Assembly: GCF_021646545.1 (NCBI RefSeq)
Contig: NZ_JAKIRP010000002.1
Coordinates: 806,001-870,000 of the forward strand
DNA: 64,000 nucleotides
From: Chitinophaga filiformis
GTDB taxonomy: Bacteria > Bacteroidota > Bacteroidia > Chitinophagales > Chitinophagaceae
Direction: 5' to 3'
The notes under the pieces: model-generated
What the model saw: only the letters and a program-made list of their open reading frames with translations
Databases searched by the model: none
What the model was told of the DNA's origin: nothing
Position numbers and translations under genes: made by a program
Shown here: one piece after another, positions 52,894 to 61,967 of the stretch
How the letters are laid out: each line of letters starts with the position of its first letter
Position numbering within the stretch: position 1 is the stretch's first letter

Positions 52894-55623
52894 ATGATAA
52901 ATAATATTCATGGCGCTCGCTGGTGGAAATTTGATTTTCATAATCACACACCTGCTTCAGATGATTTTGGTAAAGGAGATGAACAACATAAAGGGATTAC
53001 ACCCGAGAATTGGTTGTTGATGTATATGCGAGCTGGCATTGACTGTATTGCTATTACTGATCACAATTCGGGTGAGTGGATTGACAAATTGAAGGTGGCG
53101 CTTCAGGTACTAGATCAAGCGAAGCCTGCCGGTTACCGAAAGATATTCTTGTTTCCAGGTGTTGAAATAACGGCATCTAATAACATACATGTTCTTGCTT
53201 TGTTTGATCTATCGGCTGAAACGAAGGAGATCCATGCTTTATTAGGAGCAATCAATTTCCCGAGCCAGAAATTTGGTACTTCGGAAGCGACAAGCTCAAA
53301 GAGTGTGGAAGAAGTAATTGATGAAATTCATAAAAAGGGCGGAATCGCGATTCCTGCGCATGTGGATAAGGCCTGCGGACTTTTCGGACTTACGGGCCAT
53401 ACATTGTTACAAGCCCTGAAAGCCGAAGAACTACTTGCCATCGAGGTTGTCAATAGTGCAGTAGAGAAACCTGAACTGTATAAACAATCGAAGTTATCAT
53501 TGGCGGAGGTACTTGGCTCGGATAGCCATATTGCAGCGCAGGTTGGGAGTAATTTTACATGGGTGAAAATGGGACAGCCGTCTTTAGATGCCCTAAGATT
53601 AGCTTTGCATGACTGCGAAGATGCAATAGTTCGCAAGGATGACTGTATTTCTGACCCGAACCTTATCAATAATAGATACTTTATAAAGTCGATTTCAGTT
53701 TCAAATGGCTTTAAAGCTGGGAATGGTAGACCCTTAGATGCAAAGTTAAGCCCCTGGCTTTCTTCTATTATCGGTGGTCGGGGATCCGGAAAATCAACTA
53801 TATTGAATTACCTCCGAATTGCACTCAACAGAATTGTTGACATGCCTAAGGATATACAATCTGAGTTTGATAAGTTTAATCAGATTGGCAAGAAGGATTT
53901 AACGGGGATGTTGAGAGATGCGACAGTTATTAAAGTTGAGATATTTAAGGACGGTAAGTTACATTTGATTACATGGAATCAAAAAGGTCATTCGCTACAA
54001 ACATGGAATGAAGATTCCAAAAATTGGAGTAGTGCAACTCTTATTTCTAATATTAATGAATTATTCCCAATTCAGATATTTAGCCAAAAGGAGCTGTATG
54101 CACTAACTGGAGATCCCTCTAAACTGATAGAGCTTATCGATTCCCAATTCGATAAACAGAAATGGCTCGAGGAGAGAGAGCGTTTAAACGGCAAATGGCT
54201 TGCAGGAAGAGCACAAGAGAGGCAGTTGCGGATCGCTATTTCGGATAAACAAAATTTAGAAACGCAGCTTGAATTGACCAATAATAAAATAAATATCTAT
54301 GAAAGTTCTGAATATAAGGAGACTTTAGGTACTTTTAATAAGTTATTAGCGACTAACGGGTTTTTCGAAACAACCGCTGTACATATTAGCCAATTTATTC
54401 TGGAATTGGACAGTTTAAGTGCTAAGGTGCCAAATATTCAGATGCCGGATAGTTTGTCGGAGACACTCGCGGTTGAATCAACTCAAATCATTCAGCATCT
54501 ACAATCTGCGTTGTCTGGAGCAAGTCAAAAAATTTCTGAAGCTAAAGTGCTATTAGAACCATATAAATCGGATTTACAAAATCAGTTTAGTGCATTACCA
54601 TGGTTTAAAGAGTTTGTAATAGCGAAAAGCGCCTACGAGGCAATTTTGGATAAAATTCAGGAACTTGGAAATGAATCTTATGAAGCCTTGATTCAGAGGA
54701 GAAATTCTTTGATAAACAAACTTGCCATGTTGGACACACAGAAGCAGCAGCTTGAGACATTGAAATCTGAAGTGCGGAGTCTTTATATCTCAATAATTGA
54801 TAAGGAAAGGGAATTGAGACTAAACCGGAAAGCAATAATTGATAGATGGAAGGAATATGACAACGCAGAAAATCCTTTTCTTATAATTGAATTGAAGCCG
54901 ATGTGTGACGGGGGGAACGCGAATATCACATTCCGTAAATTACTGAGGAAGGAGGGCTCTGAGTTTGCTACATACATTTACTCATACAATGAAGAGACGG
55001 GTGCTGCATCTGGATTAATTGGAACAATACTTAATGAAGCAGAGGATACGCGTTGGGATAAAAGGGTTGAAGTAATTGAGAATTTTGTATCAGCTAACGA
55101 AAGCGATGCTAAAGGGCTTGACGTAAGATTGGCGAGGCACATTTCATGGCTTAATCAAAATACTCCCGAGGACATTGATCGTCTACTAGTATGGGTTCCT
55201 GAAGATAAACTTGTGTTGAAATTTAAGAAGCAGGGACGAGAGGAGGATATTCAAACAGGATCAGCGGGAGAGAGAACTGCCGGAATGTTGGGATTACTTT
55301 TAGCGCTCAACAATATTCCTCTAATTATTGATCAACCGGAGGATGATTTAGATACACGACTTATTTCTTCTTTTGTTGTGCCAGGATTCAAAGCATTGAA
55401 ACAAAAGAGGCAACTATTGCTTGTAACGCACAATCCGAATATTGCGGTAAATGCAAACTCAGATAGCATTCTTCATATGAATTTCAACTCCGGCCAAATA
55501 GTCGTTGACGGAAATGATGCTTTACAGAATAGAGATATAAGACTGGCTGTATGCAATGTGATGGAGGGAGGAAAAGACGCGTTATATAGGCGATATTACA
55601 GAATTTCTAAAGCGTTGAAATGA
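52894..55623 (+). CDS. PHP-domain ABC/SMC-like ATPase, TrlF-like, 909 aa
   Basis: An N-terminal PHP phosphoesterase domain (about 8-230) retains all usual metal ligands: D-F-H-N-H, T-D-H-N, F-P-G-V-E, P-A-H and G-S-D-S-H. It is fused to an ABC/SMC-type ATPase: Walker A G-G-R-G-S-G-K-S-T (about 293-301), a long coiled-coil insertion (about 430-680), signature-like T-G-S-A-G-E-R-T-A-G (about 787), Walker B P-L-I-I-D-Q-P-E-D-D-L-D (about 808) and H-loop L-L-V-T-H-N (about 842). Proteins of this layout are annotated as TrlF-family or PHP-SMC ATPases and occur in defence islands. A role in sensing damaged or foreign nucleic acid is inferred. It is a single gene flanked by AT-rich DNA. Confidence 0.9.
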   Translation: MINNIHGARWWKFDFHNHTPASDDFGKGDEQHKGITPENWLLMYMRAGIDCIAITDHNSGEWIDKLKVALQVLDQAKPAGYRKIFLFPGVEITASNNIHVLALFDLSAETKEIHALLGAINFPSQKFGTSEATSSKSVEEVIDEIHKKGGIAIPAHVDKACGLFGLTGHTLLQALKAEELLAIEVVNSAVEKPELYKQSKLSLAEVLGSDSHIAAQVGSNFTWVKMGQPSLDALRLALHDCEDAIVRKDDCISDPNLINNRYFIKSISVSNGFKAGNGRPLDAKLSPWLSSIIGGRGSGKSTILNYLRIALNRIVDMPKDIQSEFDKFNQIGKKDLTGMLRDATVIKVEIFKDGKLHLITWNQKGHSLQTWNEDSKNWSSATLISNINELFPIQIFSQKELYALTGDPSKLIELIDSQFDKQKWLEERERLNGKWLAGRAQERQLRIAISDKQNLETQLELTNNKINIYESSEYKETLGTFNKLLATNGFFETTAVHISQFILELDSLSAKVPNIQMPDSLSETLAVESTQIIQHLQSALSGASQKISEAKVLLEPYKSDLQNQFSALPWFKEFVIAKSAYEAILDKIQELGNESYEALIQRRNSLINKLAMLDTQKQQLETLKSEVRSLYISIIDKERELRLNRKAIIDRWKEYDNAENPFLIIELKPMCDGGNANITFRKLLRKEGSEFATYIYSYNEETGAASGLIGTILNEAEDTRWDKRVEVIENFVSANESDAKGLDVRLARHISWLNQNTPEDIDRLLVWVPEDKLVLKFKKQGREEDIQTGSAGERTAGMLGLLLALNNIPLIIDQPEDDLDTRLISSFVVPGFKALKQKRQLLLVTHNPNIAVNANSDSILHMNFNSGQIVVDGNDALQNRDIRLAVCNVMEGGKDALYRRYYRISKALK

Positions 55624-55681
55624 TAAAGCGAGAAATATGTGAACGTTGGGATTGAGAATCAAATGACCAATAAAATCCCAA

Positions 55682-56182
55682 CTATAACTCTTCCGTGTAG
55701 TTCTTTTCTCCTTTTATCAATTCAATAGAATGCTCAACAAAGTCTAAAGAACTGTCTGGCCCTTTGTCTGTGGCCGTTATTTCCAAAAGTATCCGACGCT
55801 CTTCCAATAACGCCAAAGCGTTTTCTCTAATTTCCGATGAAATTGCAGGTGCAAGTTTCCGGAGTATTTCGTATGCCTGATATCTTGGCTCATACTCCAT
55901 TTCGCAAACCATCTTTACAAATTCAATGAAATAGTTCTTTACCTCCAGGTTCTCCAAAGCGTATACCAAAGACCCGTTGTCATGGGACAAATTTTGGTCA
56001 TTGATTTTTTTAATTATAAAGGGGATTGCCTTATTATATTTAATGTCGGAGAAAATGAGGGGTATTTGATTTCTGATTACATGGTTTTTCGTAACCATAA
56101 AGAACCTTAGTAATTCTTCTTTATCCTCGTCAGTAAGACTTTCAGCATTCATCCCTTTTAGTGCCCGATATAATTCTGTCAT
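55682..56182 (-). CDS. HEAT-repeat-like hypothetical protein, 166 aa
   Basis: The chain is all-helical, made of about four helix pairs with the spacing of HEAT repeats (HVIRNQIPLIFSDIKYN, KAIPFIIKKINDQNL, LVYALENLEVKNYFIEFV, RYQAYEILRKLAPAI). No signal peptide or membrane segment. Such small HEAT proteins are often immunity or adaptor proteins, but nothing specific is shown here. It is convergent with the PHP-ATPase gene, 58 bp away, and may be functionally unrelated. Confidence 0.65.
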   Translation of the reverse strand: MTELYRALKGMNAESLTDEDKEELLRFFMVTKNHVIRNQIPLIFSDIKYNKAIPFIIKKINDQNLSHDNGSLVYALENLEVKNYFIEFVKMVCEMEYEPRYQAYEILRKLAPAISSEIRENALALLEERRILLEITATDKGPDSSLDFVEHSIELIKGEKNYTEEL

Positions 56183-56355
56183 AGCTTCGACTCTATAAAA
56201 TTAAATTGTTTTAGCCTCTTTTAATGTCCCGTAGGTTGGCATTTTTTCGTTATTAGCAGCTTCTGAAAGCTGCCTTGGGCAAATTAAAGGTAACAATTTT
56301 GTCGTCCTTCAAACAGTCTTAATTTTTGGACTTGCTACAGGGTCGGATGTTGTGG

Positions 56356-56385
56356 GGCCGGAGATAATATGTAATATCTCCGGCC
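56356..56385. terminator. Strong GC hairpin, probable terminator
   Basis: GGCCGGAGATA (56356-56366) pairs perfectly with TATCTCCGGCC (56375-56385), loop 8 nt. It lies 60 bp beyond the end of the minus-strand SDR remnant. A T run (TTTTTT, 56395-56400) lies 9 bases further on the plus side. Confidence 0.5.
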
Positions 56386-56444
56386 GGCCTTCACATTTTT
56401 TGTGCCTGTAGTGATAGATTCCCGAACAGGAACCGTTTAGGTAT

Positions 56445-56891
56445 TTAGTTAACTACCGGGAAATTTCCTCCATCGATAACAAGATTTGCGCCGGTGATAT
56501 AGGAGGCGGCAGGTGAAACAAGGAAGTAAACCAGTTCAGCCGTTTCTTCCGGATTGGCCATTCTTCCCAGCGGTACACTGCCAACTCTTTCGAAAAGCTT
56601 TTGAGTCATTTCCTCTACGGTGATGTTTGCCTGTTTTGCATAACCCCCCAAAAAGGCAACCATAGCCTCCGTTTTAGTTAAACCGGGAGATACGGTTACT
56701 ACTCTTATGCCTTTACTGGCTACCTCTGTAGCCAATGCCTTACTGTAGGTGTTCAATGCTGATTTTGCAGTACTATAAGCCATGGTGGACTCCCAGATGG
56801 GGAATTGGCTACTGGTAGTGGATATATGAATGATCACACCACTTTTTTGCTCCAGCATATTGGGTAGTATATCTGGCGCCAGAATCAGATG
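56445..56891 (-). pseudogene. Truncated SDR oxidoreductase, C-terminal half
   Basis: The product from ATG 56858 (137 aa) begins in the middle of an SDR, just before the active site: IIHISTTSSQFP, then catalytic Y28-S-T-A-K32, V-S-P-G-L, and the normal C-terminus D-G-G-N-F-P-V-V-N. The frame stays open 11 codons farther upstream (APDILPNMLEQ, matching the helix before the active site in relatives) until a stop. The Rossmann cofactor site (TGxxxGIG) is entirely missing. The protein would be unable to bind NAD(P), so a 5'-deleted pseudogene is most likely. It is not the missing half of the fragment at 1804, since the two belong to different SDR subgroups. Confidence 0.8.
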
Positions 56892-57071
56892 TCACAGCGT
56901 CTAACATTAGAAGTTAGCCACTATTGCGCCTGCTGTCAGGGACTGCGAAGCCACTAATAACAGGATAGCCGGTCTGTTGGGGCTGCCATCGCCTGAAATA
57001 CATCACGTCTTAGGTTTATTATGTTGTCATCTGGCCACACAAACTATTTTTTGAAAAAGGGAAACAAACAA

Positions 57072-57098
57072 TGGCGGATGTCATCGCCACAGGTGTCT
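57072..57098 (+). promoter_or_regulatory. Candidate ECF promoter, site 1
   Basis: TGGCGG (57072-57077), 12 bases, CAGGTGTCT (57090-57098), then AATA. The same pair with the same 12-base gap occurs upstream of the GH92 and fecR genes. Spacing (about 15 bp between TGGCGG and GTGTCT) suits -35 and -10 elements of an ECF sigma factor. The lectin gene starts 65 bp downstream. Confidence 0.65.
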
Positions 57099-57162
57099 AA
57101 TAAAGTGGAGAGCGCCTATACACTTGTTATCAACCTCATACTTAACCTTTAAAATCCACTTT

Positions 57163-58830
57163 ATGAAAAAGAGTCCAGCATTGCTGGTAATGAGTCTGCT
57201 GACATTCATGGCCTGCAAACAAAGTTTGCTGACGCCTGCCGAAAAACCAAAGAACGCTGATAATACAGTAGGTCTAAGTCAGGCTATTACGGCTGATTAC
57301 ATCACTGTCAGCATCAAAAATGTCAAGAGCAGCAAATTCCTTGAAGTAGCAGGAAATCCTGTGCAAAACGCGAAATTCAAAGACAACGCATTGCTGCAGC
57401 AATGGGAGACTTCCCTTTCTGGTACAGAGACAAACAGGTGGCAGAAATGGCACCTGATTTATCAGACAACAGTTAATGGTACGAGATATTATCACATCCG
57501 TAACCTACACAGTGGTAAACTGGTGGATGTTCCTGCTGGTACCGGCACGTCTGGTACGGTCTTGCAGCAATATGCTGCATTTCCCCTGGCGGCTGATCAG
57601 CAATTATGGAACCTTACAGATGTTGGCAGCGGACAATACCGCATTGTCAATAAAGGTAATGGCTTGTCATTGTCTGTAGCTGGTGGGTCTACCAGTAATG
57701 GTGCACAGGTCATACAGGAGACTACTGCGAGTGATAACAGACAGTACTGGACAATTACGGAGATTGCGCCAGATACCTATCGCGACGACCAGGTGGTGCG
57801 CTTCTTTAACCGTAACAGCGCCAGTCTGGGATCCGCAGCCTTTGATCAGGGCAATACGATTCCGCTGACATGGGGTGCTAACAACGGAAAAGTGCTCTGG
57901 GTAACACAGGATGCCTGGGATGGATCGCAGGTACAGTCAAATGGTATGTTCAACTGTGGTAATTTCTTCAGTTATAATAACTCCATATTTATACAGCCGT
58001 CGAAAACAGACTGGAACCCGAACAACGCACCTAATATGACTATTCCCAACAGCACTTCCGGTAAACCCAAACAGATCTGTAATATACAGCCGGGTACTAA
58101 CTGGAGCTGGCCTGGTCCGGGTGTAGAGATTGGTGACAAAGTCTATATGCAATGCGGTGAAGGGAATGGTCTGAATGCGACCAATCAATCCCTGTACCGC
58201 CTGACGCAGAGTGCTACTACGCAGTGGACTGCCGAACGTCTGATGCCGAATGGATTTAGCAATTATACCGCTATCAATTATTCTACCGGCCTGGTAAAAC
58301 CAGGGGATGGCTATGTATATGCTTTCGGTAGCGAGGCAACGAGTTTCGGTTATGCCAGTTATATACATGTCGCCAGGTTCCCTGAAAGTAATCCGCTGCA
58401 ATGGCAATATTGGAGTGGATCAGCATGGACTTCCAGTCCCGCAGCAGGCGCCGCTTCCAAGATTGCCGACGCCAGAGGTAGTAACAGTGTGGCCTATCTG
58501 AATGGTAAGTATATCCTCATGACAATGGATCAGGGATTCAATTGCGATCCTGACAGAAGCGTGTATATTGCTACGTCTACTTCTCCTACAGGACCATTTA
58601 CCGCACAGATTAAGGTATATACCATACTGGAGTATTTTAAGGAACAATACACCCGTTACTATACGCCTGTCATCCATCCGGAGTTTAGCAACGGCAGAAA
58701 TGAGCTGTTGCTGACGTATAGTGTCAACTTCTCTGCCTGCGGACTGGATGGTTGCGAAGGCGCATGGCTGGATCCGTATTATTACAGATTGAAAGGCATC
58801 AGGGTGCCTTATTCAAAAATTGGTTTGTAA
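57163..58830 (+). CDS. Ricin-lectin and beta-propeller lipoprotein, 555 aa
   Basis: The ATG at 57163 gives a short signal with lipobox (TFMAC, Cys18). A ricin-type beta-trefoil lectin domain follows (about 35-190), with Q-x-W-like motifs (WQKWHL, QQLWNL, RQYWTI). The remainder (about 200-555) contains repeated strands with W-x-x-x-x and G-x-x-Y motifs (GPGVEIGDKVYMQ, DGYVYAFGSEAT, NGKYILMTMDQG), resembling the five-bladed propeller of DUF4185/GH43-like proteins; catalytic residues could not be assigned. Probably a surface protein that binds the glycan degraded by the GH92 enzyme encoded next. A candidate ECF promoter lies upstream. Confidence 0.78.
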   Translation: MKKSPALLVMSLLTFMACKQSLLTPAEKPKNADNTVGLSQAITADYITVSIKNVKSSKFLEVAGNPVQNAKFKDNALLQQWETSLSGTETNRWQKWHLIYQTTVNGTRYYHIRNLHSGKLVDVPAGTGTSGTVLQQYAAFPLAADQQLWNLTDVGSGQYRIVNKGNGLSLSVAGGSTSNGAQVIQETTASDNRQYWTITEIAPDTYRDDQVVRFFNRNSASLGSAAFDQGNTIPLTWGANNGKVLWVTQDAWDGSQVQSNGMFNCGNFFSYNNSIFIQPSKTDWNPNNAPNMTIPNSTSGKPKQICNIQPGTNWSWPGPGVEIGDKVYMQCGEGNGLNATNQSLYRLTQSATTQWTAERLMPNGFSNYTAINYSTGLVKPGDGYVYAFGSEATSFGYASYIHVARFPESNPLQWQYWSGSAWTSSPAAGAASKIADARGSNSVAYLNGKYILMTMDQGFNCDPDRSVYIATSTSPTGPFTAQIKVYTILEYFKEQYTRYYTPVIHPEFSNGRNELLLTYSVNFSACGLDGCEGAWLDPYYYRLKGIRVPYSKIGL

Positions 58831-58879
58831 ACTGATGATAGTGGCTGACAGGTAGCTAAGGCGCTCTCTTAAATTCCAC

Positions 58880-58906
58880 TGGCGGTAACCGTCATTTCAG
58901 GTGTCT
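58880..58906 (+). promoter_or_regulatory. Candidate ECF promoter, site 2
   Basis: TGGCGG (58880-58885), 12 bases, CAGGTGTCT (58898-58906), then ATTATAG. A second CAGGTGTCT lies at 58915-58923 without an upstream TGGCGG. The GH92 gene starts 46 bp downstream of the motif. Confidence 0.65.
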
Positions 58907-58951
58907 ATTATAGACAGGTGTCTCAAAGACGATAAAACATTATTACATTCT

Positions 58952-61219
58952 ATGCTTAGGGAAATTATCACAACTTTGTTATGCGGAGCCGGGATAATGG
59001 CGTCTGCACAACAAAAGGATCTGGTGGCTTATGCGAATACTTTACAGGGGACAAATTCTGAATATGCCCTCAGTCATGGGAATACTTATCCGACAACAGG
59101 GCTGCCCTTCGGGATGCACGCCTGGTCCCCACAGACCGGCAATAACGGCGATGGCTGGAAATACCAGTATAAGGCTACGACGATCCGCGGCTTTCAACAG
59201 GTGCATCAGTGTAGCCCATGGGTAGGAGATTATGCAGTATTCAGTCTGATGCCGGTGGTAGGAACCTTGAAGGTGAACGAGGAACAACGCGCGGCCGCAT
59301 TCAGTCATAAAGATGAAACGGCCAGACCGGATTACTATAAAGTAACTTTTCATAATAAAACAACTGCAGAAGTGACACCTACAGAGAGAGGGGCACATCT
59401 GCGTTTCACTTTCCCGGCAAAAACGCCGGCCTATGTTGTGCTGGACGGTTATAATGCGCTGAGTGGTGTAAAGATCTATCCGGTGGAAAGAAAGATCACC
59501 GGCTATGTTACGAACGGACGGTTTATTCCGCAGCACTTCAGGAACTATTTTGTGATCGTTTTTGATCAGCCATTCGAAGCGGCGGGTACCTGGGAAAATG
59601 TAGAAGGACAGATCTTTACGGATGCTCTCTCTGGAGAGGGGAAAGGGATAGGCGCATTTATCCGCTTCCGTAATGGCGCAAAGGTACAGGCGAGGGTCGC
59701 TTCTTCGTATATCAGTGCCGAACAGGCGGAGCTGACCTGGCAAAAGGAACTGGCTGGATTTAAGGAGCTGGAGCAGACAAGGGCGGCTGCTAATAAAACC
59801 TGGAATACGCTTTTCAACCGGGTACTGGTGGAAGGCGGTTCCGAAGAAGATAAAGCCACTTTCTATTCCTGTCTGTTCCGCGCCAACCTGTTTTCACACC
59901 AGTTCTTCGAATATGATGCACAGGACGCAGCTCACTATTTCAGTCCTTACGATGGTAAGGTACACAGTGGTTATATGTATACAGATAATGGTTTCTGGGA
60001 TACTTTCCGTGCCCAGTTTCCGCTGAATACGATTTTGCATCCCACGATGGAAGGCCGTTATATGCAGGCATTACTTGATGCACAGCAACAATGCGGCTGG
60101 TTCCCCGCCTGGTCTTTCCCCGGAGAGACGGGCGGTATGTTGGGTAATCATGCTATTTCCCTATTGACGGATGCCTGGGTGAAAGGGATCCGGACATTTG
60201 ATCCGAAGCAGGCACTGGACGCCTATTTCCATGAAGCCATGAATAAAGGCCCATGGGGTGGCGCTAATGGCCGTGCGGGCTGGAAGGAGTATTATCAGCT
60301 GGGTTATGTCAGCTTTCCGGAATCGCATGGCAGTACTTCCCAGACCCTGGAATATGCCTATGATGATTTCTGTGCGTATCAGCTGGCAAAGCTGACAGGG
60401 AATCAATTCTATCAGTATGTATTCGGGCGTAGCCTTTACAATTATAAAAATCAGTATGACAGTGCCACCGGTTTTATGCGGGGGCGTAAGCTGGATGGCA
60501 GCTGGGTGGAGCATTTTAATCCGGTGAAATGGGGCGGTCCATATACAGAAGGTAATGCCTGGCATTGGCAATGGTCAGTATTTCATGATGTGCAGGGCCT
60601 GATAGACCTGATGGGAGGGGAAGCCCGTTTTGTTGCGAAACTGGATTCCGTTTTCACTGCCGGGAATAAGGTGGATGTCGGCTATTATGGTCAGATGATC
60701 CATGAAATGACGGAGATGGTCAATGCGGATATGGGACAATATGCGCATGGCAATCAGCCGGTACAGCATATGATCTACCTGTATAATTATGCCGGTCAGC
60801 CGTGGAAGGCACAAGCACATGCAAGAGACGTCATGAAACGGCTGTATAATGCCGGTCCGGACGGTTACCCCGGTGATGAGGACCAGGGGCAGATGTCTTC
60901 ATGGTACGTCATGAGCGCTCTTGGTTTCTATAGTGTGTGTCCGGGTACGGATGAGTATGTAATTGGCAGTCCGCTGTTCCCGAAGGTCACACTCACCCTG
61001 GAAAACGGGAAACAGTTTGTCGTAGAGGCGCGTCATAATAGTCCGGAGAATGTGTATATACAGTCTGCCACCCTCAATGGCCGTCCGTATCCACATAACT
61101 GGATCCGGCACACAGATATTACCAATGGCGGAGTGCTGGTACTGGAAATGGGAAAGGAGCCGGCGAAGGGCCGTGGACTGGAAGCAGCCGACAAACCTTA
61201 TTCCATCAGCAGGCGTTGA
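58952..61219 (+). CDS. GH92 family alpha-mannosidase, exported, 755 aa
   Basis: The ATG at 58952 places a signal peptide (ending MASAQQ) at the N-terminus; the GTG at 58901 would overlap the promoter motif. GH92 features: G-T-N-S-E-Y-A-L-S-H-G-N-T-Y-P at the start of the N-terminal beta-sandwich, H-Q-C-S-P-W-V-G-D-Y, T-D-N-G-F-W-D-T-F-R, G-N-A-W-H-W-Q-W-S-V-F-H-D, and N-A-G-P-D-G-Y-P-G-D-E-D-Q-G-Q-M-S-S-W-Y-V-M-S-A-L-G-F-Y. These are calcium-dependent exo-mannosidases that trim alpha-mannosides of N-glycans or fungal mannan. Its length is typical. It is co-located with a surface lectin, ECF sigma/anti-sigma pair and SusC, pointing to a mannose-containing glycan. Confidence 0.95.
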   Translation: MLREIITTLLCGAGIMASAQQKDLVAYANTLQGTNSEYALSHGNTYPTTGLPFGMHAWSPQTGNNGDGWKYQYKATTIRGFQQVHQCSPWVGDYAVFSLMPVVGTLKVNEEQRAAAFSHKDETARPDYYKVTFHNKTTAEVTPTERGAHLRFTFPAKTPAYVVLDGYNALSGVKIYPVERKITGYVTNGRFIPQHFRNYFVIVFDQPFEAAGTWENVEGQIFTDALSGEGKGIGAFIRFRNGAKVQARVASSYISAEQAELTWQKELAGFKELEQTRAAANKTWNTLFNRVLVEGGSEEDKATFYSCLFRANLFSHQFFEYDAQDAAHYFSPYDGKVHSGYMYTDNGFWDTFRAQFPLNTILHPTMEGRYMQALLDAQQQCGWFPAWSFPGETGGMLGNHAISLLTDAWVKGIRTFDPKQALDAYFHEAMNKGPWGGANGRAGWKEYYQLGYVSFPESHGSTSQTLEYAYDDFCAYQLAKLTGNQFYQYVFGRSLYNYKNQYDSATGFMRGRKLDGSWVEHFNPVKWGGPYTEGNAWHWQWSVFHDVQGLIDLMGGEARFVAKLDSVFTAGNKVDVGYYGQMIHEMTEMVNADMGQYAHGNQPVQHMIYLYNYAGQPWKAQAHARDVMKRLYNAGPDGYPGDEDQGQMSSWYVMSALGFYSVCPGTDEYVIGSPLFPKVTLTLENGKQFVVEARHNSPENVYIQSATLNGRPYPHNWIRHTDITNGGVLVLEMGKEPAKGRGLEAADKPYSISRR

Positions 61220-61302
61220 AGATGTCCGCATCGCTAATTTCCGCGGAGATTTAGATACTTGTGCTAAAACGATTATATTAGCTGGTAGTTTGAACTCAGG
61301 CG

Positions 61303-61920
61303 ATGCGACAAGATTATTCCACGTTTACCGATGAAGAAGTGTTCCTGCTCGTGAAGAAGGGGGACGACAAAGCATTCGAAGAAATTTTCAGACGTTTCTG
61401 GCAGGAGTTGCTGGATGCGGCCTATCGCCGCGTAAAAGTACAGGAAACTGCTATGGAACTGGTTCAAAGCCTGCTTGTGAACCTCTATCTGAAAAGGGAG
61501 ACGATTGAACTCCGGACCTCTCTCCGCAATTATCTGCATATTTCATTAAAAAATAAAGTACTGAACGCAGTACGGGCTGAAGTTGTGCGTAACACTTATC
61601 AGCAGCATATGCTGGCAGACAATGGCCTGTATCAGGCTGATGCCGCCACCAGTCTGCAACTGAAGGAGTTACAGGAGCAGATCGATGCTTCCTGTGCGGG
61701 CATGCCGGAAAAATGCCGGGAGGTCTTTTTCCTGAGCCGGAAGGAGCACCTGTCGTATCAGCATATTGCACAAAGGCTCGGCATATCAGTGAACACTGTG
61801 GAGAAACACATGGTGAAAGCATTGAAAATACTGCGTTCACGCCTGAAAGAATATAACTTTACACTGTTCTGGCTGATGCTGTTAGTACTGCTTGGATGGG
61901 AAATTTTCAGCAAATTTTAA
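61303..61920 (+). CDS. ECF RNA polymerase sigma factor (FecI-type), 205 aa
   Basis: Region 2 (about 10-75, D-D-K-A-F-E-E-I-F-R-R-F-W) and region 4 (about 135-185, L-S-R-K-E-H-L-S-Y-Q-H-I-A-Q-R-L-G-I-S-V-N-T-V-E-K-H-M) are both present. The C-terminal tail (about 187-205) is strongly hydrophobic (FTLFWLMLLVLLGW), a feature often seen in Bacteroidota ECF factors. It is expected to be held by the FecR-like protein encoded next and released when the SusC receptor with its STN domain senses its ligand. The bipartite motif at 57072, 58880 and 61927 is the likely target. Confidence 0.94.
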   Translation: MRQDYSTFTDEEVFLLVKKGDDKAFEEIFRRFWQELLDAAYRRVKVQETAMELVQSLLVNLYLKRETIELRTSLRNYLHISLKNKVLNAVRAEVVRNTYQQHMLADNGLYQADAATSLQLKELQEQIDASCAGMPEKCREVFFLSRKEHLSYQHIAQRLGISVNTVEKHMVKALKILRSRLKEYNFTLFWLMLLVLLGWEIFSKF

Positions 61921-61926
61921 ATACAG

Positions 61927-61953
61927 TGGCGGTAGGACGCTTTTCAGGTGTCT
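61927..61953 (+). promoter_or_regulatory. Candidate ECF promoter, site 3
   Basis: TGGCGG (61927-61932), 12 bases, CAGGTGTCT (61945-61953), then AATG. It lies directly between the sigma and anti-sigma genes. fecR begins only 15 bp after the motif, so its transcript from this promoter would have almost no leader. Confidence 0.65.
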
Positions 61954-61967
61954 AATGTTTAGAAACT

